From NCBI RefSeq assembly GCF_001610875.1, contig NZ_CP011272.1, forward strand, positions 5,251,988 through 5,315,987: a DNA stretch of 64,000 nucleotides, in the 5' to 3' direction. Below, piece after piece: positions 39,147 to 47,820 of this stretch (position 1 is the stretch's first letter; each line of letters starts with the position of its first letter). Source of the DNA: Pirellula sp. SH-Sr6A. Lineage in GTDB: Bacteria > Planctomycetota > Planctomycetia > Pirellulales > Pirellulaceae. Below the pieces are notes generated by a model. The model was given only the letters and a program-made list of their open reading frames with translations. It was not told the DNA's origin and made no database searches. The translations under genes were made by a program, and so were the position numbers.

Positions 39147-39292
39147 GGAGGTTCGATGGTTTCGGTGGGTATGGGAGGACACAATCGGAAGTGGCTTTTG
39201 GGGGAGGTAGGAGGGGAGGAAGCCGATGCAGGAAGAATGGACTATCATACCAGCTACGTTAGCCCGCCTCGATCATCCTCTCGGAGTTCTTC

Positions 39293-40468
39293 ATGACTCG
39301 CCTCATTTCCCCTCTGATTGCGTTGTGGACCATCGCCTGTCTCGTGTCCCAAGGCTTTGGCGCCGAGCCGTTGTTGGAGACCGTGAAGGTCTTTCCGGCT
39401 GGCATGGAGGGCGTGACCCTCTATCGCATTCCAGGCATGGTCGTTACTCCGAACGGGACGGTGTTGGCGTATGTAGAAGCGCGGCGCAATACAAAAGCGG
39501 ACTGGGGAGAGATCGAAATCCATTTGCGCCGTTCGGTCGATGGCGGTAGGACTTGGTTGCCATCGCAAAACATTGCGCATCGCGGGAAACGGATCGAGGG
39601 GAATCCGAGGAAAGCCTCTGGGGGAGAGCGAGAGCAAACGGTGAACAACCCCGTGATGATCGTCGATCGAGAGACCGGGGCAGTCGAAATGCTGTATTGC
39701 ATCAACTATGCGAGATGTTTTTCGATGCGCAGTCTGGATGACGGAGCGACCTGGAGTGAGCCGGTCGAGATTACAGCCACATTCGAGCCGTTTCGAAACT
39801 CGTATCCTTGGACCGTGATCGCCACCGGCCCAGGTCATGGGGTCCAGCTCTCCTCAGGTCGACTTGTCGTTCCCATTTGGCTTGCCTATGGAAAGGACGG
39901 AGCGCACGCGCCGTCCGCGGCCGCGACCATTTACAGCGATGATCACGGGAAAAGTTGGCAAGCTGGGAACATGGTCTTTCCCAACCAAGGAGCGTTTGGG
40001 AATCCGAATGAAACAACGATCGCGGTACGCCATGCTGGCGATTGCTTGCTGGTGAATCGGAACGTTTCCAAACCGAACCGCAAACTGGTGTCCAGGAGCC
40101 CGGATGGCGCGAGCCGTTGGAGCACGCCTCGGTTTCAGCCAGAACTTTGGGAGCCAATCTGCATGGCGAGCGTCGCGACCTACATGCACAAGCCCGGGGT
40201 GATACTCTATTCGGCTCCCCGAACGCTCGCACGCGATGCTTCGGGAGAAGAGATCGGCGCGGGAAGAGGGAAGCGAGAAAGGCTGACGATCCAGTGGAGC
40301 GAAGACGACGGAGAGTCGTGGCCCCATTCCAAGCTGCTTGTTGCAGGCCCCTCCGCATACTCCGATCTCGCCGTGCTCGCCGACGGAACCATCCTTTGCC
40401 TCTACGAAGGTGACGGAGACGTAGAGCTCAAACGGCTGAACTGGGAGTGGTTGATGACCGAGCGCTAG
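39293..40468 (+). CDS. Secreted exo-alpha-sialidase (neuraminidase-like, six-bladed propeller)
   Basis: A 391-aa protein with a signal peptide (SPLIALWTIACLVSQGFG). The Arg-Ile-Pro motif is YRIPGMV near residue 45. Asp-box repeats are visible as SVDGGRTW, SLDDGATW, SDDHGKSW and SEDDGESW, typical of sialidases. Catalytic-type Arg and Glu residues are present (for example NNPVMIVDRETGAVEM). GGAG lies about 6 bases upstream of ATG 39293. The family also contains enzymes on other acid sugars, so sialic acid as substrate is inferred. Confidence 0.9.
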   Translation: MTRLISPLIALWTIACLVSQGFGAEPLLETVKVFPAGMEGVTLYRIPGMVVTPNGTVLAYVEARRNTKADWGEIEIHLRRSVDGGRTWLPSQNIAHRGKRIEGNPRKASGGEREQTVNNPVMIVDRETGAVEMLYCINYARCFSMRSLDDGATWSEPVEITATFEPFRNSYPWTVIATGPGHGVQLSSGRLVVPIWLAYGKDGAHAPSAAATIYSDDHGKSWQAGNMVFPNQGAFGNPNETTIAVRHAGDCLLVNRNVSKPNRKLVSRSPDGASRWSTPRFQPELWEPICMASVATYMHKPGVILYSAPRTLARDASGEEIGAGRGKRERLTIQWSEDDGESWPHSKLLVAGPSAYSDLAVLADGTILCLYEGDGDVELKRLNWEWLMTER

Positions 40469-40495
40469 TTTCAAACCGCCGATCGAGAAACGAAA

Positions 40496-40581
40496 ATACC
40501 CCTGTGGACTTCCTACGAATTTACTTGGCTGCCCCCAGCGTTTGTAAGTTCGATTTGCCCCGAAGTGATCCACAGGGGTAT
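40496..40581. other. Long, nested palindrome between convergent genes
   Basis: A perfect 13-bp inverted repeat (ATACCCCTGTGGA at 40496-40508, complement at 40569-40581) encloses a second arm pair (CTTC 40509-40512 with GAAG 40562-40565), a third near-perfect pair (CGAATTTAC 40515-40523 with GTAAGTTCG 40543-40551), and an inner GCTG/CAGC. The whole 86 bases can fold into one long hairpin. It lies between the 3' ends of the sialidase and Gfo/Idh/MocA genes, with short T/A runs outside, so a bidirectional terminator is possible. Its length and nested structure are unusual for one. Confidence 0.7.
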
Positions 40582-40670
40582 GCTTTTATTATCGGACAGA
40601 TTTGTCTTCAAACCCAATTCCCTGTGTTCATTTGGGCGTGCGGTTTTCCTCACCGAACAGTCAGCGGAAA

Positions 40671-40688
40671 CCCATGTTTTCGCATGGG
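40671..40688 (-). terminator. Hairpin downstream of the Gfo/Idh/MocA gene (40727-41770)
   Basis: CCCATG and CATGGG form a 6-bp stem with a 6-base loop, about 40 bases past the stop of the minus-strand gene. It is followed on that strand by a short TTT run. This is a weak terminator candidate. Confidence 0.35.
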
Positions 40689-40726
40689 ATGTGGTGCTCC
40701 ACACGCTTCGCAAAATTGGCGCCGCG

Positions 40727-41770
40727 TCAATTGCGCGCGAGTGTGACTCTCTTGCACGTTTTAGCCGATTTGTAGATCGCGTGGATCAGTTCGACGCTCT
40801 TCCGCCCTTCGACCCCATCGATCAAATTGGGGGTCCCTTTTTTGAGAGATTTGAGGAAGTCTTCGAACAGGGCTTGGTGAGCTTTGTGTCCGATAGCAGC
40901 GGGATCCGAAGCGCCGCCACCGGTGGTATTCGATTTCATCTCTTCCTGGACCTTCGCGTCGACCTTCAAGCTCTTCGCGAAATCCCATTTGATAAGCGCC
41001 TCTTCCTCGAGGGTGGCGTAGCCGGCGGAGCCGGCGATCTCCACCCGCTTGAGCGAACCGGGGTAAGCTGCCGTCGTCGCTTCCACCGACCCGAGAGCGC
41101 CGGATGCAAATTCGAGGCAGGCGACGGCGGCGTCTTCGACTTCAATGCGTTCGTGAGCGCGGAGGGCGGTCATGGCGTGAAGCGACTTGACGGGGCCCAT
41201 GAGCCAGAGGAGCAAATCGACGCTATGGATGGCTTGGTTCATCAACGCTCCGCCGCCATCGAGTTTCCATGTTCCTCGCCATTGGCCGCTATCGTAATAC
41301 TGCTGGGTTCGATACCACTTCACATACGCGGCAGCGAGGGCAATGGATCCGAAACGCCCGGCATCGACGGCTTGTTTGAGCAGTTGGGCGGAGCGGTGGA
41401 AACGGGATGGGAAAATGGTTCCGAGCCGAACGCCTTCCTTTTCGCAGGCCGCGATGAGCTTGTCGCATCGAGCGGGTGTGATCTCGAGCGGCTTTTCCAC
41501 CAAGACATGTTTTCCGGCCCGGGCAGCCGCGATACCCGGTTCGAGGTGAGCGCCGCTCGGAGTGCAAATTGTCACCACATCGACTTCAGGGTCGGCGAGC
41601 ATGGCTGCTAGATCGGTGTAGGATTTGCCTCCAAAAGCTTTGGAGAATTCAGCCCCCTTTTCGGGAGAACGGCTGTGGCATGCGACGAGGCGCGAGCCTT
41701 TCATATCCGCAATCGCTTTGGCATGAAACTTAGCGATCATGCCACAGCCAACAATGGCCCATCCTGTCAT
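40727..41770 (-). CDS. Gfo/Idh/MocA family oxidoreductase
   Basis: NAD(P)-dependent dehydrogenase-like protein of 347 aa. The Rossmann motif is WAIVGCGMIAKFHAKAI, and AMLADPEVDVVTICTPSGAH precedes the conserved VLVEKPLEITPARCDKLI with the EKP Lys. GGGALMNQAIHSVDLLLWLMG is the usual C-terminal domain signature with the catalytic-site His. All key residues are present, so an active sugar or inositol oxidoreductase is likely; the substrate cannot be named. Confidence 0.95.
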   Translation of the reverse strand: MTGWAIVGCGMIAKFHAKAIADMKGSRLVACHSRSPEKGAEFSKAFGGKSYTDLAAMLADPEVDVVTICTPSGAHLEPGIAAARAGKHVLVEKPLEITPARCDKLIAACEKEGVRLGTIFPSRFHRSAQLLKQAVDAGRFGSIALAAAYVKWYRTQQYYDSGQWRGTWKLDGGGALMNQAIHSVDLLLWLMGPVKSLHAMTALRAHERIEVEDAAVACLEFASGALGSVEATTAAYPGSLKRVEIAGSAGYATLEEEALIKWDFAKSLKVDAKVQEEMKSNTTGGGASDPAAIGHKAHQALFEDFLKSLKKGTPNLIDGVEGRKSVELIHAIYKSAKTCKRVTLARN

Positions 41771-41818
41771 CGTGTGTCCTATATCCGTTGGGAGGGAATT
41801 GGGGGTCGTTCAAGTTCT

Positions 41819-42697
41819 TTAGGGATTCGCGGCACGGAATGCCTCGAGCGTATTTCGCAGCAACATGGCAATCGTCAGGGGCCCGACACCTCCAGGAACA
41901 GGAGTGATGGCCGAAGCGATTTCCCGGACACCAGCATAGTCGACATCCCCCACGATTCCTTCACCCAATCGATTGATTCCGACGTCGATGACGACCGCTC
42001 CCGGCTTTACCATGTCGGCGGTCACAAAATGGGCTTTCCCAATAGCGACGATAAGGATGTCCGCTCGCCTCGCGATCTCGGGGAGGTTCGGGGTGCGGCT
42101 GTGGACGCACGTCACCGTGGCGTTGGCATTGCTTTCCCCGCACGGTCCTGACTTTTGGAGGAGCATCGAGACAAGTGGTTTGCCGACGATATCACTACGT
42201 CCGATCACGACGACTTCCTTACCCTCGGTCGCGATCCCCTCTCGGTGAAGCAACTGCATGACCCCGTGCGGGGTGCAGGGGAGAAAGCGGGGGCGCCCCT
42301 GCGACATGAGCCCTACGTTTTCGGGTGCAAAAGCATCGACGTCCTTGGCGGGTGAGACGGCGTCGAGAACTTTCCGTTCGTCGATCTGCTTCGGCAAGGG
42401 GAGTTGGACCAAGATGCCATGAATCGATGGATCCTCGTTCAAACGATTGACGAGGACTAATAACTCCTCGGTAGTCGTCTCAGCAGCAAGCCGGAATAGC
42501 TGGCTACTGATGCCCGCCTTCTGGCACGCCAGTTCCTTGTTGCGGACGTAAACTTGGCTGGCTGGATCCTCACCGACCAGGACCGCGGCCAAGCATGGAG
42601 ATTTTCCAGTCCTCTCGATAACCTTCGCTACTTCTGCTTGGACTTCGTGCCGTATTTGGAGCGCGATGGCTTTGCCATCGAGAACGCGTGCTGTCAT
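41819..42697 (-). CDS. folD: Methylenetetrahydrofolate dehydrogenase / cyclohydrolase
   Basis: Bifunctional enzyme of one-carbon metabolism: oxidises 5,10-methylene-THF and hydrolyses the methenyl form. The 292-aa product starts at ATG 42697 (MTARVLDGKAIA, the usual FolD start), with AGG eight bases upstream. Signatures are YVRNKELACQKAGI with the catalytic Lys, GILVQLPLPKQID, and VVVIGRSDIVGKPLVSMLLQ for NADP binding. Near the end, GGVGPLTIAMLLRNTLEAF is typical. In-frame ATGs exist at 42745 and 42769 but would give an atypical N terminus. Confidence 0.97.
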   Translation of the reverse strand: MTARVLDGKAIALQIRHEVQAEVAKVIERTGKSPCLAAVLVGEDPASQVYVRNKELACQKAGISSQLFRLAAETTTEELLVLVNRLNEDPSIHGILVQLPLPKQIDERKVLDAVSPAKDVDAFAPENVGLMSQGRPRFLPCTPHGVMQLLHREGIATEGKEVVVIGRSDIVGKPLVSMLLQKSGPCGESNANATVTCVHSRTPNLPEIARRADILIVAIGKAHFVTADMVKPGAVVIDVGINRLGEGIVGDVDYAGVREIASAITPVPGGVGPLTIAMLLRNTLEAFRAANP

Positions 42698-42872
42698 GCC
42701 GCAGACCTGGGATTTCGTTAACGGTGGTGGGGTATTACGGGTCATTCGGGATATCGCCCAAACGACCATCTGTTATATTCTTTGAGATAGTATCCCGTCG
42801 AGCACCCTCACCCGCCAGACAATTGTGTTTTGGCCCGAGCTCGGCAATCCCTGTTTGATTTTGCAAAGTCTG

Positions 42873-44615
42873 ATGTCCCAAGCCGAAACGACCACCGAGA
42901 AGCTTAGCCCTGTTGAAGGGATCAAATCCGCTAGCCGATACCTTCGGGGCACGATCGGCGAAGAGCTTGGAAAGGACTCCGATCACTTCGGTAAAGACGA
43001 TTTGCAGCTACTCAAATTTCACGGTACCTACCAACAGGATGACCGCGAAGCTCGCGGCGCTGCGACCGAATCGGGGAAAAGCGAGAAGGCTTACTCGTTC
43101 ATGGTTCGCAGCCGTATTCCGGCCGGGATTATGACCAGCCAACAACTGCTAGCTCACCTCGATTTGTGCGATGAAATCGGCAACACGACGCTCAAGGTGA
43201 CGACGCGTCAAGGTCTGCAGTTGCACGGGATCCTCAAATCCGATTTGCGTGGCTGCATCAAACGGATCAACGACATCCACCTGAGTACGCTCTCGGCATG
43301 CGGCGACGTGAATCGCAACGTCATGGCCTGCCCCGCCCCCTATCGCGACAATGTTCGCCCCGTGATTCAGCAGCTGGCTTATGACATCGCGATGCACCTG
43401 GCACCTCGAACCAAGGCTTATTACGAGCTGTGGCTGGAGGATCCGGAAACCGGTGTCAAAACGCTGGAAGGGGGGAGCGACGAAGAGTTCGAACCGATTT
43501 ACGGCAAAGTCTATTTGCCCCGAAAGTTCAAAACGGCAATTGCGCTGGCCGACGATAACTGTGTCGATGTTTACACCAACTGCTTGGGCTACATCGCTGT
43601 GGTACGCGACAGGCAAATCATCGGCTACAACGTGGTAGTGGGTGGTGGTTTGGGAGTTACCCCGAGCGCGAAGAAGACCTTCCCACGTCTCGCATCTCGC
43701 ATGGCGTTCGTCACCAAGGAGCAGGCTGTGCCGATCGCCGAAGCGGTTGTGAAAGTACAACGCGACTTTGGATATCGCGACGATCGCAAGCGTGCCCGAT
43801 TGAAGTATCTCATTCACGACAAGGGTGTCGAATGGTTCCGATCCAAGGTGGAAGAGTACTACGGCTCTCCTTTAGCGGACTGTACCGAAGATGACGTTGT
43901 CGAGCACAATGACCACATCGGCTGGGATGAGCAAGGTGATGGGCGTTGGTTCTACGGATTCAACGTCGAGAACGGTCGGTTGTATGACAACGAAAACCGA
44001 GCTTGGAAGGCTGCACTGCGCGACATCTGCACCGAATTGCAGCCAGAGATTCGATTGACTGCCCATCAGAGCATCATTTTCTGCAACATCGAAGAAAAGG
44101 ATAAGTCGCGTCTCGCGAGCCTGATCAAGAAGCGAGGCTTGCCGCTCTCGGAAGAGATTTCCAACGTTCGACGCTGGTCGATTGCTTGCGTCGCCCTCCC
44201 GACGTGCGGTCTTTCCATCACCGAAAGCGAACGGGTCATGCCCGATGTGATGGATGAAATGGAAAAGGTCCTGCTGGAACTGGGACTGGACAAAGAGTTG
44301 TTTACGGTGCGTATGACCGGTTGCCCGAACGGATGCGCTCGGCCCTACAACTCGGATATCGGGTTTGTCGGCAAGGCGAAGGGCAAATACACGGTCTTCG
44401 TGGGTGGAACGCGGCTTGGAACGCGGCTTGGGTTCATCTTCAAGGATCTGATTCCGCTCGAGCAACTCGTGACAACCCTGCGACCTCTCTTTGTGAAGTT
44501 CAAAGAAGAGCGATTGGAGTCGGAGTCGTTTGGCGACTTCTGCGCGCGAGCGGGCTTGGAGCAACTCCTTGCTTGGTCGACTCCCGCTGCAGAGTCGACT
44601 CCCGCTGCAGAGTAA
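42873..44615 (+). CDS. Ferredoxin/NADPH-type assimilatory sulfite (or nitrite) reductase, siroheme [4Fe-4S] protein
   Basis: A 580-aa hemoprotein with two tandem ferrite-like halves, as in SiR/NiR enzymes. N-terminal half: MVRSRIPAGIMTSQQLLAHL, TTRQGLQLHGIL, and ACGDVNRNVMACPAPYRDN. Siroheme/Fe-S cysteines are C439, C445 (CVALPTCG), C484 and C488 (GCPNGC). Similar proteins are annotated as NADPH-dependent sulfite reductase in planctomycetes; nitrite reduction cannot be excluded. ATG 42873 is the likely start. The C terminus carries an exact 18-bp tandem duplication (44577-44612) encoding STPAAE twice. Nearby folD is divergent. Confidence 0.92.
   Translation: MSQAETTTEKLSPVEGIKSASRYLRGTIGEELGKDSDHFGKDDLQLLKFHGTYQQDDREARGAATESGKSEKAYSFMVRSRIPAGIMTSQQLLAHLDLCDEIGNTTLKVTTRQGLQLHGILKSDLRGCIKRINDIHLSTLSACGDVNRNVMACPAPYRDNVRPVIQQLAYDIAMHLAPRTKAYYELWLEDPETGVKTLEGGSDEEFEPIYGKVYLPRKFKTAIALADDNCVDVYTNCLGYIAVVRDRQIIGYNVVVGGGLGVTPSAKKTFPRLASRMAFVTKEQAVPIAEAVVKVQRDFGYRDDRKRARLKYLIHDKGVEWFRSKVEEYYGSPLADCTEDDVVEHNDHIGWDEQGDGRWFYGFNVENGRLYDNENRAWKAALRDICTELQPEIRLTAHQSIIFCNIEEKDKSRLASLIKKRGLPLSEEISNVRRWSIACVALPTCGLSITESERVMPDVMDEMEKVLLELGLDKELFTVRMTGCPNGCARPYNSDIGFVGKAKGKYTVFVGGTRLGTRLGFIFKDLIPLEQLVTTLRPLFVKFKEERLESESFGDFCARAGLEQLLAWSTPAAESTPAAE
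44577..44612 (+). repeat. 18-bp tandem duplication at the 3' end of the sulfite reductase gene
   Basis: TCGACTCCCGCTGCAGAG occurs twice in direct succession just before the TAA. The frame is kept, so the protein gains one extra STPAAE block. It looks like a recent slippage event at the dispensable C terminus. Confidence 0.9.
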
Positions 44616-44640
44616 GGTGTTAGCCGACCCGTGTGCAGGG

Positions 44641-44671
44641 TAACACGCGAGCGGTGACGCTCGCCGCGTTA
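44641..44671. terminator. Hairpin between convergent sulfite reductase and hemC genes
   Basis: GCGAGCG (44647-44653) pairs with CGCTCGC (44658-44664) over a GTGA loop, and outer TAAC/GTTA arms extend it. It lies in the 81-base gap between two convergent genes. A short TATT follows. A related layout (TAAC..CGCGAG to GCGTATT) is present at 34581-34620. Confidence 0.45.
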
Positions 44672-44696
44672 TTGCTGTCGCGGAACCTGAGGCGAT

Positions 44697-45626
44697 TTAC
44701 TCGAAGCGGTCTGGGTGAATGAGCTCGCTCGCACCCAGTTCGATCAGATCCGCGGCCGATTGTTCCCCCAGATGGATCGCATGAAGGAGCTCCAGTTGCT
44801 CGGGGCGAGGCCACTTCCATCGCTGTTCGATCATCTCGGTGAAGTCTTCCGAAAAGACCCGTGCCGAGAGTGTAATAGTGGTTTCGTCGATCGTCGCTAA
44901 TGCAGCCAGTGGTGTAAGACAGCCCGCTTCCAGGGTTCGGAGAAGCGTTCGCTCGACTAGGACCGCAAAATGGGTTTCTGTATGTCGCAGCGACTCCACG
45001 ACCTGAGTGATTTCCGAGTCTTCATCGCGCGTTTCTAGACCCAATGCCGCCTGACCAACCGCGGGTAGCAATTCTTCATCGGTGAATCGTTGCGAGATGC
45101 GATCCTCGATGCCCAATCGGTGTAGACCCGCATAAGCCAGGAGAATTGCATCGAATTCGCCCGACTCCATCTTTTGGATGCGCGTGTGCACATTGCCTCG
45201 AATCTCGCAGAGTTCTAGATCGGGGCGAAGACGCTGCAATTGAGCCCGCCGTCGCGGGGAGCCCGTTCCGACTTTCGCTCCCTCGGGCAAGGATTCGAGG
45301 GTGGTGAAGCGAGTGGAAAGAAGGCAATCGGATACCTCTTCTCGAATTGGGACGGCGGTCAGACGCAAGCCCGGGACGGGCGCGGTCGGGAGATCCTTCA
45401 AGCTGTGAACGGCCAAATCGCATCGGTTATCGAGAAGAGCGCGCTGGATCTCCTTCGTGAAGACGCCGACCCCACCAGATGAACCGAGGGGAGTGGTAGA
45501 AACATCTCCCGAGGTTGTGATTTTGATCAGGTCGATTTCATGCCCTTGAGCCTCGAGAAGGCCGGCAACATGATGGGCTTGCCAAAGGGCCAACGGGCTT
45601 TGACGAGTTCCGAGGCGGATTCGCAT
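44697..45626 (-). CDS. hemC: Porphobilinogen deaminase (hydroxymethylbilane synthase)
   Basis: Third step of tetrapyrrole synthesis: joins four porphobilinogen units. The 309-aa protein starts at ATG 45626 (MRIRLGTRQSPLALWQA), with GAGG just upstream, although the frame is open further. Signatures: VGVFTKEIQRALLDNRCDLA, HSLKDLPTAPVPGL, GTGSPRRRAQLQ, and the dipyrromethane cofactor Cys in LEAGCLTPLAALA near residue 240. It is convergent with the sulfite reductase gene, which also needs siroheme, a product of this pathway. Confidence 0.97.
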   Translation of the reverse strand: MRIRLGTRQSPLALWQAHHVAGLLEAQGHEIDLIKITTSGDVSTTPLGSSGGVGVFTKEIQRALLDNRCDLAVHSLKDLPTAPVPGLRLTAVPIREEVSDCLLSTRFTTLESLPEGAKVGTGSPRRRAQLQRLRPDLELCEIRGNVHTRIQKMESGEFDAILLAYAGLHRLGIEDRISQRFTDEELLPAVGQAALGLETRDEDSEITQVVESLRHTETHFAVLVERTLLRTLEAGCLTPLAALATIDETTITLSARVFSEDFTEMIEQRWKWPRPEQLELLHAIHLGEQSAADLIELGASELIHPDRFE

Positions 45627-45735
45627 GGATCCTCTGTAAGTTGTTAAAGGGTATAAAGTTGCGTTCACGACTCGGCATCGCGAGATTTCCTGATAATATA
45701 GCGGAGATATCGCATTCATAAACCGACAGACGCAG

Positions 45736-46992
45736 ATGCTAATTTTTAACTTGGTTTTCGCACAGGACGAAACGCAGAAGAGCGAAGGAGAAGCCGATCG
45801 CTCGATTCCTCCCTCGGAGATGCCAGCACCGACCCAGGAATTGGCTCCCGAGCCTGCGCGCGATCCGGCGAAAGTGAATGAGGAATCGACTGGTGCCGAC
45901 TCGGACGCCCTCACCGATCCGATCGCTACACCCGTCCAACGCGAAATCATCGTGCAGCCTGCGCCTGCCGAGAAAGAAATCGGAAAAGCTCCGGTCGAGG
46001 CGATGTGGTTCGACTTTCCCACCATTATGTTGGCGACGGTGGTGTTGGTCGTGTTAGGGATCGCATCCTCGGTCGCTCACTACCTTACGCGGACCCCAAA
46101 CCCGCTTATCAACCCTGCATTGGTGCAGCGATTTGTTCACCGTTTGTGGGCGTGGTGGCTCATGTTTGCCATCTTGATCGCAGGCCTCTTCATGCACCGA
46201 ATCGGGACAATCATCTTGTTCGGTTTGGTCTCGTTTTGGGCATTTCGAGAATTCATCACCATGACCCCCACTCGCCGGGGCGACCATCGGGCGCTGTTTT
46301 GGAGTCTGGTTGTTTTCACCCCGCTGCAATATGTATTGATCGCGATCTCCCACTGGGATATCCGACCGGGAGAGTCGATCGATTTGTACGATATCTATAG
46401 CATCATGATTCCTGTGTACGCGTCTCTTTTTATCCCGGCCCGTATAGCGATGGCGGGTGATCACAAGAGATTTCTGGAGCGTTCCGCCCAGATCCAAGCA
46501 GGATTGCTCATCTGTGTGTATTGCTTGTCTTTCGCTCCGGCCTTGCTCGATCTCAAGCTTTCGACCAGCGATGGCGAGCCGTGGCACGGGAGCAATGCGG
46601 GGTTGCTCTTCTTCTTTATCTTGATCTCGCAGATTTCCGATGTGTTCCAGTGGACTTGGAGTCTGATCAAAGGGAATAGGATCATCGCGAAAGATGTGAG
46701 CAGTTCGCGGACGTGGGAAGGGTTGATGGGTGGTTCACTGTCAACCGGTATCGTCGGTGCCCTCCTTTTTTGGGTGACTCCGTTTACACCTTGGCAGGCC
46801 GCTTCGATGGCAATCGTGGTTGCGTGGCTCGGCTTCGCTGGTGGGATGACGATGAGTGCGATCAAGCGAGATCGGGGAGTACACGACTACGGGTCATTGG
46901 TGCTCGGACACGCCGGTGTTCTGGATCGGATCGATACGCTCTGCTTCTCGGCACCTATCTTCTACCATCTGACTCGATTCTTTTTCGTCTGA
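45736..46992 (+). CDS. cdsA: Phosphatidate cytidylyltransferase (CDP-diglyceride synthase)
   Basis: Makes CDP-diacylglycerol for phospholipid synthesis in the cytoplasmic membrane. The C-terminal signature is clear: SSSRTWEGLMGGSLSTG, then GMTMSAIKRDRGVHDYGSLV and LGHAGVLDRIDTL. About eight spans follow a polar, Pro/Glu-rich N-terminal stretch of ~90 residues preceded by a short hydrophobic start. The 418-aa length exceeds the usual ~270-300 because of that N-terminal region, whose purpose is unknown. tatD follows by 36 bases. Confidence 0.93.
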   Translation: MLIFNLVFAQDETQKSEGEADRSIPPSEMPAPTQELAPEPARDPAKVNEESTGADSDALTDPIATPVQREIIVQPAPAEKEIGKAPVEAMWFDFPTIMLATVVLVVLGIASSVAHYLTRTPNPLINPALVQRFVHRLWAWWLMFAILIAGLFMHRIGTIILFGLVSFWAFREFITMTPTRRGDHRALFWSLVVFTPLQYVLIAISHWDIRPGESIDLYDIYSIMIPVYASLFIPARIAMAGDHKRFLERSAQIQAGLLICVYCLSFAPALLDLKLSTSDGEPWHGSNAGLLFFFILISQISDVFQWTWSLIKGNRIIAKDVSSSRTWEGLMGGSLSTGIVGALLFWVTPFTPWQAASMAIVVAWLGFAGGMTMSAIKRDRGVHDYGSLVLGHAGVLDRIDTLCFSAPIFYHLTRFFFV

Positions 46993-47028
46993 TGCATTCG
47001 TCTCTTTTACGATCGGACTTGGGTAGAG

Positions 47029-47805
47029 ATGGGATGGTTTGATACGCATGCGCACCTTGCGGAGCCAACCTTGCGATCGCAGCTTGAGGAGGTTCTTACG
47101 CGGGCTCGAACGAGCGGATTGGAAGGCATATTATGCGTAGCCGTGGATGCCGAGTCCTCCCAGGATTGCTTGGAGATTGCGAAGTCCGATTCGATGATTC
47201 GGTGCAGCGTCGGAATCCATCCCAACTATGCGCACCAAGCGAAGCCGGGGGACTGGGAACGTATTGAATCCCTGGTTGCCGAACCGCGAGTCGTCGCATT
47301 GGGCGAAACGGGCCTCGACAAGTACTGGGACGACTGTCCCTTTGCGACCCAGGAAGCAAACTTTCAAGCCCATTGGGAGTTGAGCCGAAGTACAGGATTG
47401 CCTGTGATCATCCACATGCGGGAGTGTGAGGTAGAGATGCTCGCCGCGTTGAAATCCGAATTTACCCGTGGCTCCTTGAACGGTGTCATGCACTCGTTCG
47501 CCGGATCGTTGTCGACAGCGCTGGAATGCTTGGAAATGGGGCTCTCCATCAGCTTCGCGGGCATGCTAACTTACAAGAAGTCTCAGGAGCTACGGGAAGT
47601 AGCAAAGCAGATTCCAGTCGAACGGTTGCTACTCGAGACGGACTCACCTTATCTGAGTCCGGAACCCAACCGTTCGAAGCGTCCCAACGAACCCAGCTGG
47701 ATGGTACACACGGCCAAGGTGCTCGCGAATGCCAAGTCACTCGGTCTGTCTGAATTGCGAGATATCACGGCGGCCAACAGCAAGCGATTGTTCTCGCGCT
47801 GGTAA
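47029..47805 (+). CDS. TatD family metal-dependent hydrolase (DNase)
   Basis: A 258-aa protein of the TatD/YcfH group. Metal ligands are in WFDTHAHLAE (HxH), ALGETGLDKYWD (Glu), VIIHMRECE (His), MHSFAGS (His) and LLLETDSPYLSPEP (Asp). It follows cdsA with a 36-base gap and probably shares its transcript. The tail end meets the glycosyltransferase gene 15 bases away. TatD proteins are 3'-5' exonucleases or related hydrolases; the physiological substrate is not certain. Confidence 0.95.
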   Translation: MGWFDTHAHLAEPTLRSQLEEVLTRARTSGLEGILCVAVDAESSQDCLEIAKSDSMIRCSVGIHPNYAHQAKPGDWERIESLVAEPRVVALGETGLDKYWDDCPFATQEANFQAHWELSRSTGLPVIIHMRECEVEMLAALKSEFTRGSLNGVMHSFAGSLSTALECLEMGLSISFAGMLTYKKSQELREVAKQIPVERLLLETDSPYLSPEPNRSKRPNEPSWMVHTAKVLANAKSLGLSELRDITAANSKRLFSRW

Positions 47806-47820
47806 CGAATGGCTTTTTTG

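Noticed and set aside
44406-44429. 12-bp direct duplication inside the sulfite reductase gene
   Set aside because: The encoded TRLGTRLGF is compatible with the usual segment of the family at that place, so it is probably ancestral and not a recent insertion.
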